This document shows positions 57,113 to 64,000 of a stretch of 64,000 nucleotides of DNA, piece after piece. The translations under genes and the position numbers were made by a program. The notes beneath the pieces were generated by a model. It ran no database searches, had not been told where the DNA came from, and saw only the letters and a program-made list of their open reading frames with translations. How positions within the stretch are numbered: position 1 is the first letter of the stretch; every line of letters starts with the position of its first letter. The stretch covers positions 847,576-911,575 of the forward strand of contig NZ_LMUV01000011.1 of the NCBI RefSeq assembly GCF_009765755.1. Direction: 5' to 3'. Origin of the DNA: Rhodanobacter sp. L36. GTDB lineage: Bacteria; Pseudomonadota; Gammaproteobacteria; Xanthomonadales; Rhodanobacteraceae.

Positions 57113-59233
57113 ATGGCGAAAAAATCCAACCCGTCCCCCAAGGCCGTTGCGCGCAACGATTCGAAACATAACGATTCGAAGACGGATCGCGACACGCGCG
57201 GTCATGGCGACGAGCTGCAACAGATGGCGGGCGGCAGGCATCCCGCACTGACCACCAACCAGGGCACGCCACTCAGCGACAACCAGAATTCATTGCGCAG
57301 CACCGAGCGCGGCCCGACCCTGCTGGAGGATTTCATCCTCCGCGACAAGATCACCCACTTCGACCATGAGCGCATCCCCGAGCGCATCGTGCATGCGCGC
57401 GGTTCCGCAGCGCACGGCTTCTTCGAGCTCACAAAATCGCTGAAGAAATACACCACGGCGCGCGTGCTCACCGAAGTCGGCGAACGCACCGAGCTCTTCA
57501 CGCGTTTCTCCACCGTCGCCGGCGGTTCCGGTTCGGTCGACACGCCACGCGACGTGCGCGGTTTCGCCGTGAAGCTCTACACGAAAGAAGGCATCTGGGA
57601 TCTGGTCGGCAACAACATCCCGGTGTTCTTCATCCAGGATGCGATCAAGTTTCCCGACCTGATCCACGCGGTGAAGATGGAGCCCGATCGCGGTTTCCCG
57701 CAGGCGGCCACTGCGCACGACACGTTCTGGGATTTCATTTCGCTGACGCCCGAATCGATGCACATGATCATGTGGGCGATGAGCGACCGCACGATTCCGC
57801 GCTCGCTGCGCATGATCGAGGGCTTCGGCATTCACAGCTTCCGGCTGGTGAATGCGAACGGTGACTCGACCTTCGTGAAATTCCACTGGCGTCCCAAGCT
57901 CGGCCTGCAATCCACCGTGTGGGACGAAGCGGTGAAGATCGCCGGCGCCGATCCGGACTTCCATCGTCGCGATCTGTTCGAGGCGATCACCACCGGCAAT
58001 TTCCCGGAGTGGGAACTGTCCGTGCAGCTCTTCACGCAAGAAGAAGCCGATCGCTTTCCATTCGATCATCTGGATTCGACCAAGCTGATCCCCGAGGAAC
58101 TCGTGCCGCTCACCGTCATCGGGCGCATGGTGCTCGACCGCTGGCCGGACAACTTTTTCGCCGAAACCGAACAGGTCGCGTACTGCCCGTCGCACGTGGT
58201 GCCGGGCATCGATTTCTCCAACGATCCGCTGCTGCAGGGCCGGCTGTTTTCGTATCTCGACACGCAGCTTTCGCGCCTGGGTTCGCCCAACTTCCACCAG
58301 TTGCCGATCAACGCGCCGAAATGTCCGTTCGCCAATCAGCAGCGCGATGGCCACATGCAGATGCAGGTGCCGAAAGGCCGCGTGGCGTACGAGCCGAGCT
58401 CACTCGACCCCTCGTCGGCACGCGCCATACCGGCGGGTTTCCGCAGCTTTGCGGAACCTTCCGATGAAGGAAACAAGAGTCGCATCCGCGCCGAAAGTTT
58501 CGCCGATCACTACAGCCAGGCGCGACAGTTCTTCCGTAGCCAGACCACGCCCGAGCAGGCGCATATCGCCTCCGCACTGGTGTTCGAATTGTCGAAGGTG
58601 GAAACGGTGGCGGTACGCGAAGCGGTGGTCGGCCACTTGCGCAACATCGAGGAAGATCTCGCGCGCCGCGTCGCCGACGGCCTCGGCATGCCGAAGCTTC
58701 CTGCAGCACAGCCCAAGGCCGTCGCTGCGAAAGATCAGCCGGCGTCGCCCGCGTTGCAGATCATCGGCAAGATGAAAGACACCTTGAAGGGCCGCGCCGT
58801 CGGCATTCTGGTACACGACGATTCCGATGCCGCCGCGATCAAGGCCTTGCGCAAGGCGGCGGAAGCGGCCGGTGCCAGCGTCAAGATCGTCTGCCTGAAA
58901 GTCGGCGGCGCGAAACTCAGCGACGGCAAGCAACAACCGGCGGACGGCCAACTCGCCGGCACGCCCTCGGTGGTGTTCGACGCCGTCGCCGTGGTGCTCT
59001 CCGATGCAGCGGGCAAGTTGCTTGCGAAAGAAGCCGCCGCAGTGGATTTCGTGCGCGATGCATTTGGCCATTTGAAAGCCATCGCTGCCGATGCCGGCGC
59101 GCAGGTCGTGTTGAAGGCTGGCGGTATTGCCAAAGATGCCGGCGTCGTCGATGCAGGCGATGCCGCCGGTTTCATCAAGGCGGCCAAGACACGCCAGTGG
59201 GCACGCGAACCGAAAGTGCGAACGCTCGCCTGA
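57113..59233 (+). CDS. katE: Large-subunit catalase HPII type
   Basis: KatE removes hydrogen peroxide in the cytosol, usually as a stationary-phase enzyme. The 706-residue chain has a long N-terminal arm (residues 1-75), the catalase core with distal His in [14 protein letters not shown] and proximal Tyr in [13 protein letters not shown], and the [17 protein letters not shown] block. A C-terminal class-I-amidotransferase-like domain follows ([33 protein letters not shown]), the hallmark of the large-subunit clade. The ATG at 57113 starts [11 protein letters not shown] cupin, a Cys-rich metal protein and a GFA protein follow on the same strand. Confidence 0.95.
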   Translation: MAKKSNPSPKAVARNDSKHNDSKTDRDTRGHGDELQQMAGGRHPALTTNQGTPLSDNQNSLRSTERGPTLLEDFILRDKITHFDHERIPERIVHARGSAAHGFFELTKSLKKYTTARVLTEVGERTELFTRFSTVAGGSGSVDTPRDVRGFAVKLYTKEGIWDLVGNNIPVFFIQDAIKFPDLIHAVKMEPDRGFPQAATAHDTFWDFISLTPESMHMIMWAMSDRTIPRSLRMIEGFGIHSFRLVNANGDSTFVKFHWRPKLGLQSTVWDEAVKIAGADPDFHRRDLFEAITTGNFPEWELSVQLFTQEEADRFPFDHLDSTKLIPEELVPLTVIGRMVLDRWPDNFFAETEQVAYCPSHVVPGIDFSNDPLLQGRLFSYLDTQLSRLGSPNFHQLPINAPKCPFANQQRDGHMQMQVPKGRVAYEPSSLDPSSARAIPAGFRSFAEPSDEGNKSRIRAESFADHYSQARQFFRSQTTPEQAHIASALVFELSKVETVAVREAVVGHLRNIEEDLARRVADGLGMPKLPAAQPKAVAAKDQPASPALQIIGKMKDTLKGRAVGILVHDDSDAAAIKALRKAAEAAGASVKIVCLKVGGAKLSDGKQQPADGQLAGTPSVVFDAVAVVLSDAAGKLLAKEAAAVDFVRDAFGHLKAIAADAGAQVVLKAGGIAKDAGVVDAGDAAGFIKAAKTRQWAREPKVRTLA

Positions 59234-59241
59234 ACTACGAC

Positions 59242-59269
59242 GCGCAACGCCTTCAAGGAGGCGTTGCGC
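59242..59269 (+). repeat. Perfect stem-loop between katE and the cupin gene
   Basis: 11-bp arms GCGCAACGCCT and AGGCGTTGCGC around TCAAGG, with an AAGGAGG sequence exposed in the loop/arm. It has no U-run. It may be an mRNA-processing or stability element, or a weak Rho-independent terminator. Confidence 0.6.
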
Positions 59270-59317
59270 TCACCGGCACCGCGAAACAGCCCTGGCCGAG
59301 TAGCGAAGGAAACACTC

Positions 59318-59824
59318 ATGACACCCGAAGTGTTCAAGCTCTACCGGCACGACTGGGTACCGAACCATCCGCGCTTGCCCGCGCTGCTCTATCGCGACGT
59401 GTCTGACGCGCACGAGGGCGACGCCATGGCGTCCGCGTTCGAAAAAATGTTCCGCGACAACGGCTGGCCGCCGCAGTGGCGCGACGGCATTTACGACTAT
59501 CACCACTACCATTCCACCGCGCACGAAGTGCTCGGCATTGCCGGCGGCGAAGCACGCGTGACGCTCGGTGGCCCAGGTGGGCACGACCTCTCGATTCGCC
59601 GCGGCGACGTACTGGTGTTGCCAGCCGGCACCGGCCATCGCAGGCTGCGCGCGAGCGATGATTTTCTGGTGGTCGGCGCGTATCCGCCCGATCAGGACTT
59701 CGACATCTGCCGCAAGGCGCCGACGGAAGAGATGCTCGAACGCATCGAGAAGCTGCCGTTTCCGGCGAGTGATCCGGTCAGCGGCGCGAATGGACCGCTG
59801 GTGAAGCTGTGGAAGAAACCATGA
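59318..59824 (+). CDS. Cupin-domain protein, YjlB-like
   Basis: The 168-residue protein has a cupin motif: [27 protein letters not shown] (His-x-His and Glu spacing of motif 1) and [21 protein letters not shown] (motif 2). The surrounding pattern matches YjlB-type cupins of unknown substrate. The start was set at ATG 59318. It follows katE by 84 bases and precedes the Cys-rich small gene by 10 bases, so the four genes to GFA may share a transcript. Confidence 0.85.
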   Translation: MTPEVFKLYRHDWVPNHPRLPALLYRDVSDAHEGDAMASAFEKMFRDNGWPPQWRDGIYDYHHYHSTAHEVLGIAGGEARVTLGGPGGHDLSIRRGDVLVLPAGTGHRRLRASDDFLVVGAYPPDQDFDICRKAPTEEMLERIEKLPFPASDPVSGANGPLVKLWKKP

Positions 59825-59834
59825 GGATCAAGCC

Positions 59835-60029
59835 TTGAACGCGACCATCTACGATCAATGCGCCCACCTGCCCTGCCAATGCTCGGTGCCACCCGGCCAG
59901 GATTACTGCAGCGATCATTGCCGCCAGCACGCGGCGACGGCTGCGGTCGATCCATCGTCTGCCGTTTGTCACTGCGAGCATCCGGAATGCACGGTCGGCA
60001 TGGATGATCTGGAAAGCGGCGACGACTAG
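59835..60029 (+). CDS. Small Cys-rich metallothionein-like protein
   Basis: The 64-residue product has eight Cys (residues 9, 14, 16, 25, 29, 45, 47, 52) and several His in the order CAHLPCQC, YCSDHC and CHCEHPEC. This matches the layout of bacterial metallothioneins (SmtA/PmtA type: CxxxxCxC, YCCxxC, CxCxxxxC). Such proteins bind zinc, cadmium or copper. The frame opens with TTG at 59835 behind GAGGA at suitable spacing; an ATG start is not available. It lies between a cupin and a GFA-family zinc protein. The assignment is by cysteine pattern only. Confidence 0.72.
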   Translation: MNATIYDQCAHLPCQCSVPPGQDYCSDHCRQHAATAAVDPSSAVCHCEHPECTVGMDDLESGDD

Positions 60030-60073
60030 ACTCGACGGCGACCATTGCAACGCCGTCAAAAGGGAAGCCACGC

Positions 60074-60472
60074 ATGACCACGACACGAACCGCCAGCTGC
60101 CGATGCGGCGAACTCACCGTCACTTGCCGCGGTGAACCGGCACGCGTTTCCATCTGCCACTGCCTTGTCTGCAAACGGCGAAGCGGCAGCGAATTTTCGT
60201 GGAACGCGACGTGGGCAGAGGCCGATGTCGATGTGCACGGCGACTACCGGATGTACGACCGCATCTCGGAGGACAACCGCACCGTGTCGTACAAGTTCTG
60301 TCCGCGCTGCGGCAACACGCTCGTCTTCGCGCTGGAAGCCCGTCCCGGCATGCTCTCAATTCCAGCTGGCGCCTTCGCCGACCCCGGTTTCCCCGCACCT
60401 ACCGTCGAGGTGTTCGGCGAACGCCGCAGCGCATGGTGCGACCTCCCAAGCGCCAACTTGCTGCAGGCATAA
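60074..60472 (+). CDS. GFA family (glutathione-dependent formaldehyde-activating type) zinc protein
   Basis: The 132-residue protein has the Cys pattern of the GFA/Gfa-like fold: SCRCGELTVTC, ICHCLVCKRRSGS and FCPRCGNTL, which bind zinc. The family includes proteins that bind glutathione-formaldehyde adducts and others of unknown role; this member cannot be assigned a substrate. A ribosome site AAGGGAAG precedes the ATG. It closes the katE-cupin-metallothionein-GFA run. Confidence 0.88.
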   Translation: MTTTRTASCRCGELTVTCRGEPARVSICHCLVCKRRSGSEFSWNATWAEADVDVHGDYRMYDRISEDNRTVSYKFCPRCGNTLVFALEARPGMLSIPAGAFADPGFPAPTVEVFGERRSAWCDLPSANLLQA

Positions 60473-60512
60473 CACGCGGGGCGCGTGATTCTTGGCCCCC
60501 CGCGCCGCGGCC

Positions 60513-60779
60513 TTACTCTTCCGGCGGCGGCTGCATTTTTTCCAGCACGTCCTCGAGTTCGGTGATCGTGGTTTCCAGCGCGTCGTGCAACTGGTTCTGC
60601 CGATCCATCAGCGCGGCGATTTTGTCCGCCTGCTTCAACTTCGACAACTCGCCGTCGTACAGCAGCCACGACGCCGTGAGCGTCTCCACGTTGTTCTTGG
60701 AGTAATGCCGCATCTCCTTCAGCTGCGCCAGCGTGTCGCCGATATGGTCGGCAGGCGTCTTGGCATGGTCGTCGGACAT
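60513..60779 (-). CDS. Small hypothetical protein with coiled coil
   Basis: The 88-residue protein reads as helical and partly coiled coil (IGDTLAQLKEMRHYSKNNVETLTASWLLYDGELSKLKQADKIAALMDRQNQLHDALETTITELEDVLEKM), with a short Pro/Glu tail. No signal peptide or known motif is visible. The start at 60779 (MSDDHAKTPADH) sits after a gene-like GGAAACGCCCC site. Function unknown; it lies downstream of the 160-residue gene on the same strand. Confidence 0.6.
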   Translation of the reverse strand: MSDDHAKTPADHIGDTLAQLKEMRHYSKNNVETLTASWLLYDGELSKLKQADKIAALMDRQNQLHDALETTITELEDVLEKMQPPPEE

Positions 60780-60850
60780 GGGGCGTTTCCTTGGGTGAAT
60801 GTGGTGTGGAGCGTAGCCACGACCGTGCGAAATGCAGGTCAATACGTGAA

Positions 60851-60874
60851 GAGGCCCCGACGGTGCGGGGCCTC
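60851..60874 (-). terminator. Hairpin between the two small minus-strand genes
   Basis: 9-bp stem GAGGCCCCG/CGGGGCCTC with a 6-base loop. On minus it is followed by TTCACGT, so the U-run is poor. It could be a weak terminator for the gene at 60901-61383. Confidence 0.55.
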
Positions 60875-60900
60875 CGGTTCACGTGTCGGCAAGGTTTGAA

Positions 60901-61383
60901 TCAGGCCGTTGGGGGAACGGGCGGCGGTGTAGTTGTTTTCGACGGGCCGCGCACAAAACGTGCTGCGAGTGCCTTGCGCGCCTCGTCCAGGCCCTGCCCT
61001 TTGCCGGCCACCTTGAAGGTCGCGTAGCCTTCCAGCCCGTTGGTCATCAAGTCGCTGCCGATCGCCATTTCCGTATCGACCCCACGTTGATGCAACTTGC
61101 CCAGGCGAATCAGGCGCGGACGCAATGCATCCAGCGCGGCGATATCGCGCTGATAGCCGGCGAGGTCGAAATTGCCCGGCAACACGCCCGGATTTTGAGC
61201 GAAAACGTGGCCCGCCTGCCGGCAGAACGCCTCGGACTTGTCGCCCATCTTGGTCAGCTCATGCCGCTGATCGGGTGTCAGCGCAATCAGCGAAACCAGC
61301 CCCGCCTCAAGTGTGGTCAGCGCCGCATCGATCGAGGCGAGCGCGTCAGCGTTGAAATCGAAGTCAAACAAGTTCTGACTCAT
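60901..61383 (-). CDS. Conserved-looking hypothetical protein
   Basis: The 160-residue protein is helical and acidic at the N-terminus (FDFDFNADALASIDAALTTLEAGLVSLIALTPDQRHELTKMGDKSEAFCRQ) and ends in a Thr/Pro tail (KTTTPPPVPPTA). No signal peptide, membrane segment or catalytic motif is seen. It is preceded by AGGAG eight bases before the ATG. Upstream is the 21-bp repeat array. The function is unknown. Confidence 0.65.
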   Translation of the reverse strand: MSQNLFDFDFNADALASIDAALTTLEAGLVSLIALTPDQRHELTKMGDKSEAFCRQAGHVFAQNPGVLPGNFDLAGYQRDIAALDALRPRLIRLGKLHQRGVDTEMAIGSDLMTNGLEGYATFKVAGKGQGLDEARKALAARFVRGPSKTTTPPPVPPTA

Positions 61384-61945
61384 GCATCTTCTCCTTAAGA
61401 ATCCCTGTCATTGAAGCCAGCCACCATGGCCAGCGATTCAGCGTAGCTTGCCGACTACCGCGCAACCCGTTGGCTGGCATGGGAATTCCCGACCGGCGCG
61501 TGTAGGGCATCGCCGCGCGCGCATGCGATCCAAAGCCGGTGCGGCACGCTCCGACTCCATCCGCCGAGCAAAAAGACCCACGCTCCGCCGAAAAAGAGTC
61601 GGCGTCGGGGCTCGGAGAGCCATGCTTGGCTCTCGGAGAGCCAACGTTGGGACTAAAAGACCCAAGCGCCGCCGAAAAAGAGCCAGCGTCGGGGCTCGGA
61701 GAGCCATGCTTGGCTCTCCGAGAGCCAACGTTGAGACTAAAAGACCCACGCCTGGCTCTAAAAGACCCAAGCGCCGATGAAAAAGAGCCAGCGTTGGGAC
61801 TCGGAGAGCCACGCTTGGCACTCGGAGAGTCAACGCTGGCTCTCGAAGAGCCAAGCTCGACATCCGGAGGCGACGCTGGGATTTTCTCAATCCGTGGCAC
61901 AGGACTTACACTCGAACGGCTAATGGTTCGGTAAGGGGGAAATGG
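61384..61945. promoter_or_regulatory. Intergenic region with tandem repeats before hsdR
   Basis: 562 bases without a supported gene. The first part (61384-61569) has no clear feature beyond the promoter of the minus gene. The middle is the repeat array (61570-61863). The last 82 bases hold the leader of hsdR with AGGGGGAA ahead of the ATG at 61946. Confidence 0.5.
61570..61863. repeat. Tandem array of fourteen 21-bp repeats (minisatellite)
   Basis: Fourteen consecutive units of exactly 21 bases (61570-61590, 61591-61611, 61612-61632 and so on) plus a partial fifteenth. Four variants alternate, beginning AAAAAGAG, TCGGAGAGCCA(T/C), TCGGAGAGCCAAC and TAAAAGACCC, giving a higher-order period of 84 bases. 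Because 21 is a multiple of three, several frames stay open across it as heptad-like peptides, but no frame has a credible start and end of its own. Two exact 19-base palindromes arise at unit junctions (61626-61644 and 61710-61728, arms TTGGCTCTC/GAGAGCCAA). Confidence 0.9.
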
Positions 61946-64000
61946 ATGACACCGGAAGCAAGAGCCCGTGGGCTGATCGACAGCAAGCTGGAAGCAGCTG
62001 GTTGGGTCGTTCAAGACACCAAGCAGGCCAATCTTGGTGCCGCGTCGGGTGTTGCGGTGCGCGAGTACCCCACTGATAGCGGCCCAGCCGATTACCTCCT
62101 TTTTGTGGATCGCCAGCCACTCGGCGTCATCGAGGCGAAGCGCGATGAGGCCGGCGAGAATCTCACCTTCCACGAGGCCCAGACCGAGCGTTACGCCAGC
62201 GCCAAACTCAAATGGCGCAAGGACAGTCCGCCGCTGCGTTTCCTGTACGAGAGCACCGGACAAATCATCCACTTCACCGATGGTGGCGATCCGCGCCCGC
62301 GTGCCCGCGAAGTGTTCCAGTTCTTCCAGCCGCAGACGCTGGCCATGTGGGCGACGCAACCGGATACCCTGCATGGCCGCTTGGCTGAGCATATGCCGCC
62401 ACTGCCCACGCAAAATCTCCGCGAGTGCCAGATCAGCGCTGTCACAGGCTTGGAAAAATCGCTCGCGATGGCCAAGCCGCGAGCGCTGATCCACATGGCG
62501 ACGGGTGCCGGCAAGACGTTTACCGCAATCACATCGGTGTACCGCCTGCTGAAATTCGCCGGAGCCAAACGCATCCTGTTTCTGGTCGATACGCGCAACC
62601 TGGGCAAGCAAGCGCATCAGGAGTTCATGGCCTACTCGCCGCCGGACGACGGTCGCAAATTCACCGAGTTGTACAACGTGCAGCGCCTATCCAGCAGTCG
62701 CATCGACCCGCACGCGCAGGTGTGCATCTGCACTATCCAACGCATGTACTCGATCCTAAGTGGCGAGGAGATCGACGAATCAGCCGAAGACATTTCAGCC
62801 GGCGAGGTGCCACAAGTGGGTGCCGGCAAGCTGGTGCGCTATAACCCGGCCGTGCCAGTCGAGGAATTCGATTTCATCGTCATCGACGAGTGTCATCGCA
62901 GCATCTACAACCTTTGGAAACAGGTGCTGGATTACTTCGACGCGTTTTTGATCGGCCTCACCGCCACGCCGGACAACCGCACCTACGGTTTCTTCAAGGG
63001 CAACGTCGTGGCGGAGTACAGCTATGAACAGTCGGTGGTCGATGGCGTCAACGTGATGTACGACGTCTACGAGATCGAAACCGAGATCACCCGCGCGGGT
63101 GCCGAGCTGAAGGCAAAGGAATGGGTGGATCACCGCGAGCGTCAAACTCGCGCCAAGCGCTGGGCCGAGATTGAGGACGACACCACCTACAGCGGCAGAG
63201 AGCTGGACCGCTCGGTAGTCAACCCCGACCAGATTCGCCAAGTCATTCGTGCCATGAAAGCCGCCGTAGAAGGCACCATCTACCCCAACCGCAAGGAAGT
63301 GCCCAAGACGCTGATCTTTGCCAAGACTGATAGCCACGCCGACGACATCATCAAAGAAGTGCGCGAGGTCTACGGTGAAGGCAATGCATTCTGCAAGAAG
63401 GTCACGTACAAGGCCGACGAGGACCCGGACACCATCCTGTCCAACTTCCGCAATGAGTACTACCCGCGCATTGCCGTCACCGTGGACATGATCGCCACCG
63501 GTACCGATGTAAAGCCGCTGGAAGTATTGCTGTTCATGCGCGACGTGCGCAGCCGCGGTTACTACGAACAGATGAAGGGTCGCGGCGTGCGCAGCCTTGA
63601 TGGCGAATCATTGAAGAAGGTGAGCAACAGTGCAGACGGTGCCAAGACGCACTTCGTGCTCATCGATGCGGTCGGCGTGGAGAAGTCGTTGAAGACTGAA
63701 AGTCGCCCGCTGGAAAAGAAACCGGGCGTGAGTCTCGACAGCCTGCTCAAGGGAATCGCCTTCGGCAACCGCGACGACGACAGCGTGCTCAGCCTCGGCA
63801 GCCGGCTGGTGCGATTGGCGAAGCAACTCGACGACAAGGCGCTCACGCGAATCAAGCAAACCGCGGGTGGTCTCGCGCTCAACGACATCGCTCGTGGACT
63901 GGTCCAAGCGGTCGACCCTGACCGCATTGCCGCCGATGCACTGGAAACAGCAAAGACCGCAGGCATCACTCGCAACGCCGAAACGCTCACCATTGATGAA
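61946..64000 (+). CDS. hsdR: Type I restriction endonuclease subunit R (right end outside window)
   Basis: HsdR is the translocating, cutting subunit of type I restriction systems. The visible 685 codons show the N-terminal nuclease region (PADYLLFVDRQPLGVIEAKR, PD-(D/E)xK type, near residue 55), the SF2 helicase part with Walker A MATGAGKTFTA near residue 185, the DEAD-type box VIDECHRSIY, motif III LIGLTATP, and motif VI MKGRGVRS. The N-terminus MTPEARARGLIDSKLEAAGW is typical. The ATG at 61946 has AGGGGGAA ahead. The C-terminal part, hsdM and hsdS are not in view; they may lie beyond 64000. It is the start of an accessory (defence) block. Confidence 0.92.
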   Translation, partial: MTPEARARGLIDSKLEAAGWVVQDTKQANLGAASGVAVREYPTDSGPADYLLFVDRQPLGVIEAKRDEAGENLTFHEAQTERYASAKLKWRKDSPPLRFLYESTGQIIHFTDGGDPRPRAREVFQFFQPQTLAMWATQPDTLHGRLAEHMPPLPTQNLRECQISAVTGLEKSLAMAKPRALIHMATGAGKTFTAITSVYRLLKFAGAKRILFLVDTRNLGKQAHQEFMAYSPPDDGRKFTELYNVQRLSSSRIDPHAQVCICTIQRMYSILSGEEIDESAEDISAGEVPQVGAGKLVRYNPAVPVEEFDFIVIDECHRSIYNLWKQVLDYFDAFLIGLTATPDNRTYGFFKGNVVAEYSYEQSVVDGVNVMYDVYEIETEITRAGAELKAKEWVDHRERQTRAKRWAEIEDDTTYSGRELDRSVVNPDQIRQVIRAMKAAVEGTIYPNRKEVPKTLIFAKTDSHADDIIKEVREVYGEGNAFCKKVTYKADEDPDTILSNFRNEYYPRIAVTVDMIATGTDVKPLEVLLFMRDVRSRGYYEQMKGRGVRSLDGESLKKVSNSADGAKTHFVLIDAVGVEKSLKTESRPLEKKPGVSLDSLLKGIAFGNRDDDSVLSLGSRLVRLAKQLDDKALTRIKQTAGGLALNDIARGLVQAVDPDRIAADALETAKTAGITRNAETLTIDE

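Noticed and set aside
61570..61863. CRISPR array
   Set aside because: The units are contiguous with no unique spacers and there are no cas genes, so it is a minisatellite, not CRISPR.
61539..61934. Open plus frame through the repeats giving heptad-like peptides
   Set aside because: No ribosome site, no plausible family, and alternative frames are equally open. It is treated as non-coding repeat, though a repeat protein cannot be fully excluded.
61364..62617. 417-residue open frame on minus across the repeat array and the beginning of hsdR
   Set aside because: It is antisense to the clearly coding hsdR N-terminus, and the repeat part stays open in several frames because the unit is a multiple of three. 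No domain or ribosome site supports it.

Overview
This is a 64 kb stretch of a GC-rich gammaproteobacterial chromosome. It most likely comes from the Xanthomonadales/Rhodanobacteraceae (Dyella, Luteibacter or Rhodanobacter type). This rests on the rpfE-like gene joined to recJ, the FabV enoyl reductase, a sedolisin (S53) protease beside a TrmB-type regulator, and the overall protein similarity as I remember it. No search could be run. Nearly all of the window is core housekeeping sequence. The right end, from about 61.4 kb, looks like accessory sequence.

Layout. 1-3.7 kb (minus): yheS, an rpfE-like gene and recJ (cut by the left edge), with touching or overlapping ends. 3.9-7.7 kb (plus): a small exported protein, the agmatine-to-putrescine pair aguA-aguB, and a TraB-family membrane protein. 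7.8-12.9 kb: tRNA-Leu(UAA), a zinc-ribbon/PH protein, a DUF535 protein, a small lipoprotein, a ClC chloride channel/transporter with CBS domains, and a DUF4142 protein. 12.9-16 kb (minus): uvrC, pgsA, two tRNA-Gly and tRNA-Cys, the same order as the E. coli uvrC-pgsA-glyW-cysT region. 16.1-22.7 kb: fabV, then on minus an FHA protein, serC, pheA, aroA and kdsB. 22.8-28.6 kb: a PHA-granule-associated family protein, infA, clpS-clpA (minus), and the overlapping nudJ-mnmA-hflD. 28.6-35.6 kb is a phosphate island: a phosphate-type porin (minus), RNase T, then pstS-pstC-pstA-pstB-phoU, with Pho-box-like repeats before the porin and before pstS. 35.6-39.3 kb (minus): rnr, rlmB and a small membrane protein. 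39.4-39.6 kb: tRNA-Leu(CAG) with a clear promoter and terminator. 39.6-44 kb (minus): a VOC protein, a secreted S53 protease and a two-HTH TrmB/LuxR-like regulator.

44.2-48.6 kb (plus): a sigma70-like promoter, a tandem glycine riboswitch, gcvP (glycine decarboxylase) and a Tat/lipoprotein-type FAD oxidase. The oxidase is the most unusual gene in the window. It reads as a circular permutation of the D-amino-acid oxidase fold: the segment that normally ends the protein (Arg-Pro motif, HNYGHGG motif, W-G) sits before the FAD-binding GxGxxG. With its 52-base spacing from gcvP it may share the glycine-controlled transcript.

48.6-56.6 kb: a PadR/HAAS pair, a cysteine-dioxygenase-family protein, a TPR-like exported protein, a secreted M1 aminopeptidase and a LytS/LytTR-type two-component pair. 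56.6-60.5 kb (plus): a lipoprotein, a large-subunit catalase (katE), a YjlB-like cupin, a small Cys-rich metallothionein-like protein and a GFA-family zinc protein, which looks like a stress/metal cluster. 60.5-61.4 kb: two small unknown proteins on minus. 61.57-61.86 kb is a tandem array of about fourteen 21-bp repeats containing palindromes. It precedes hsdR of a type I restriction system, which runs off the right edge.
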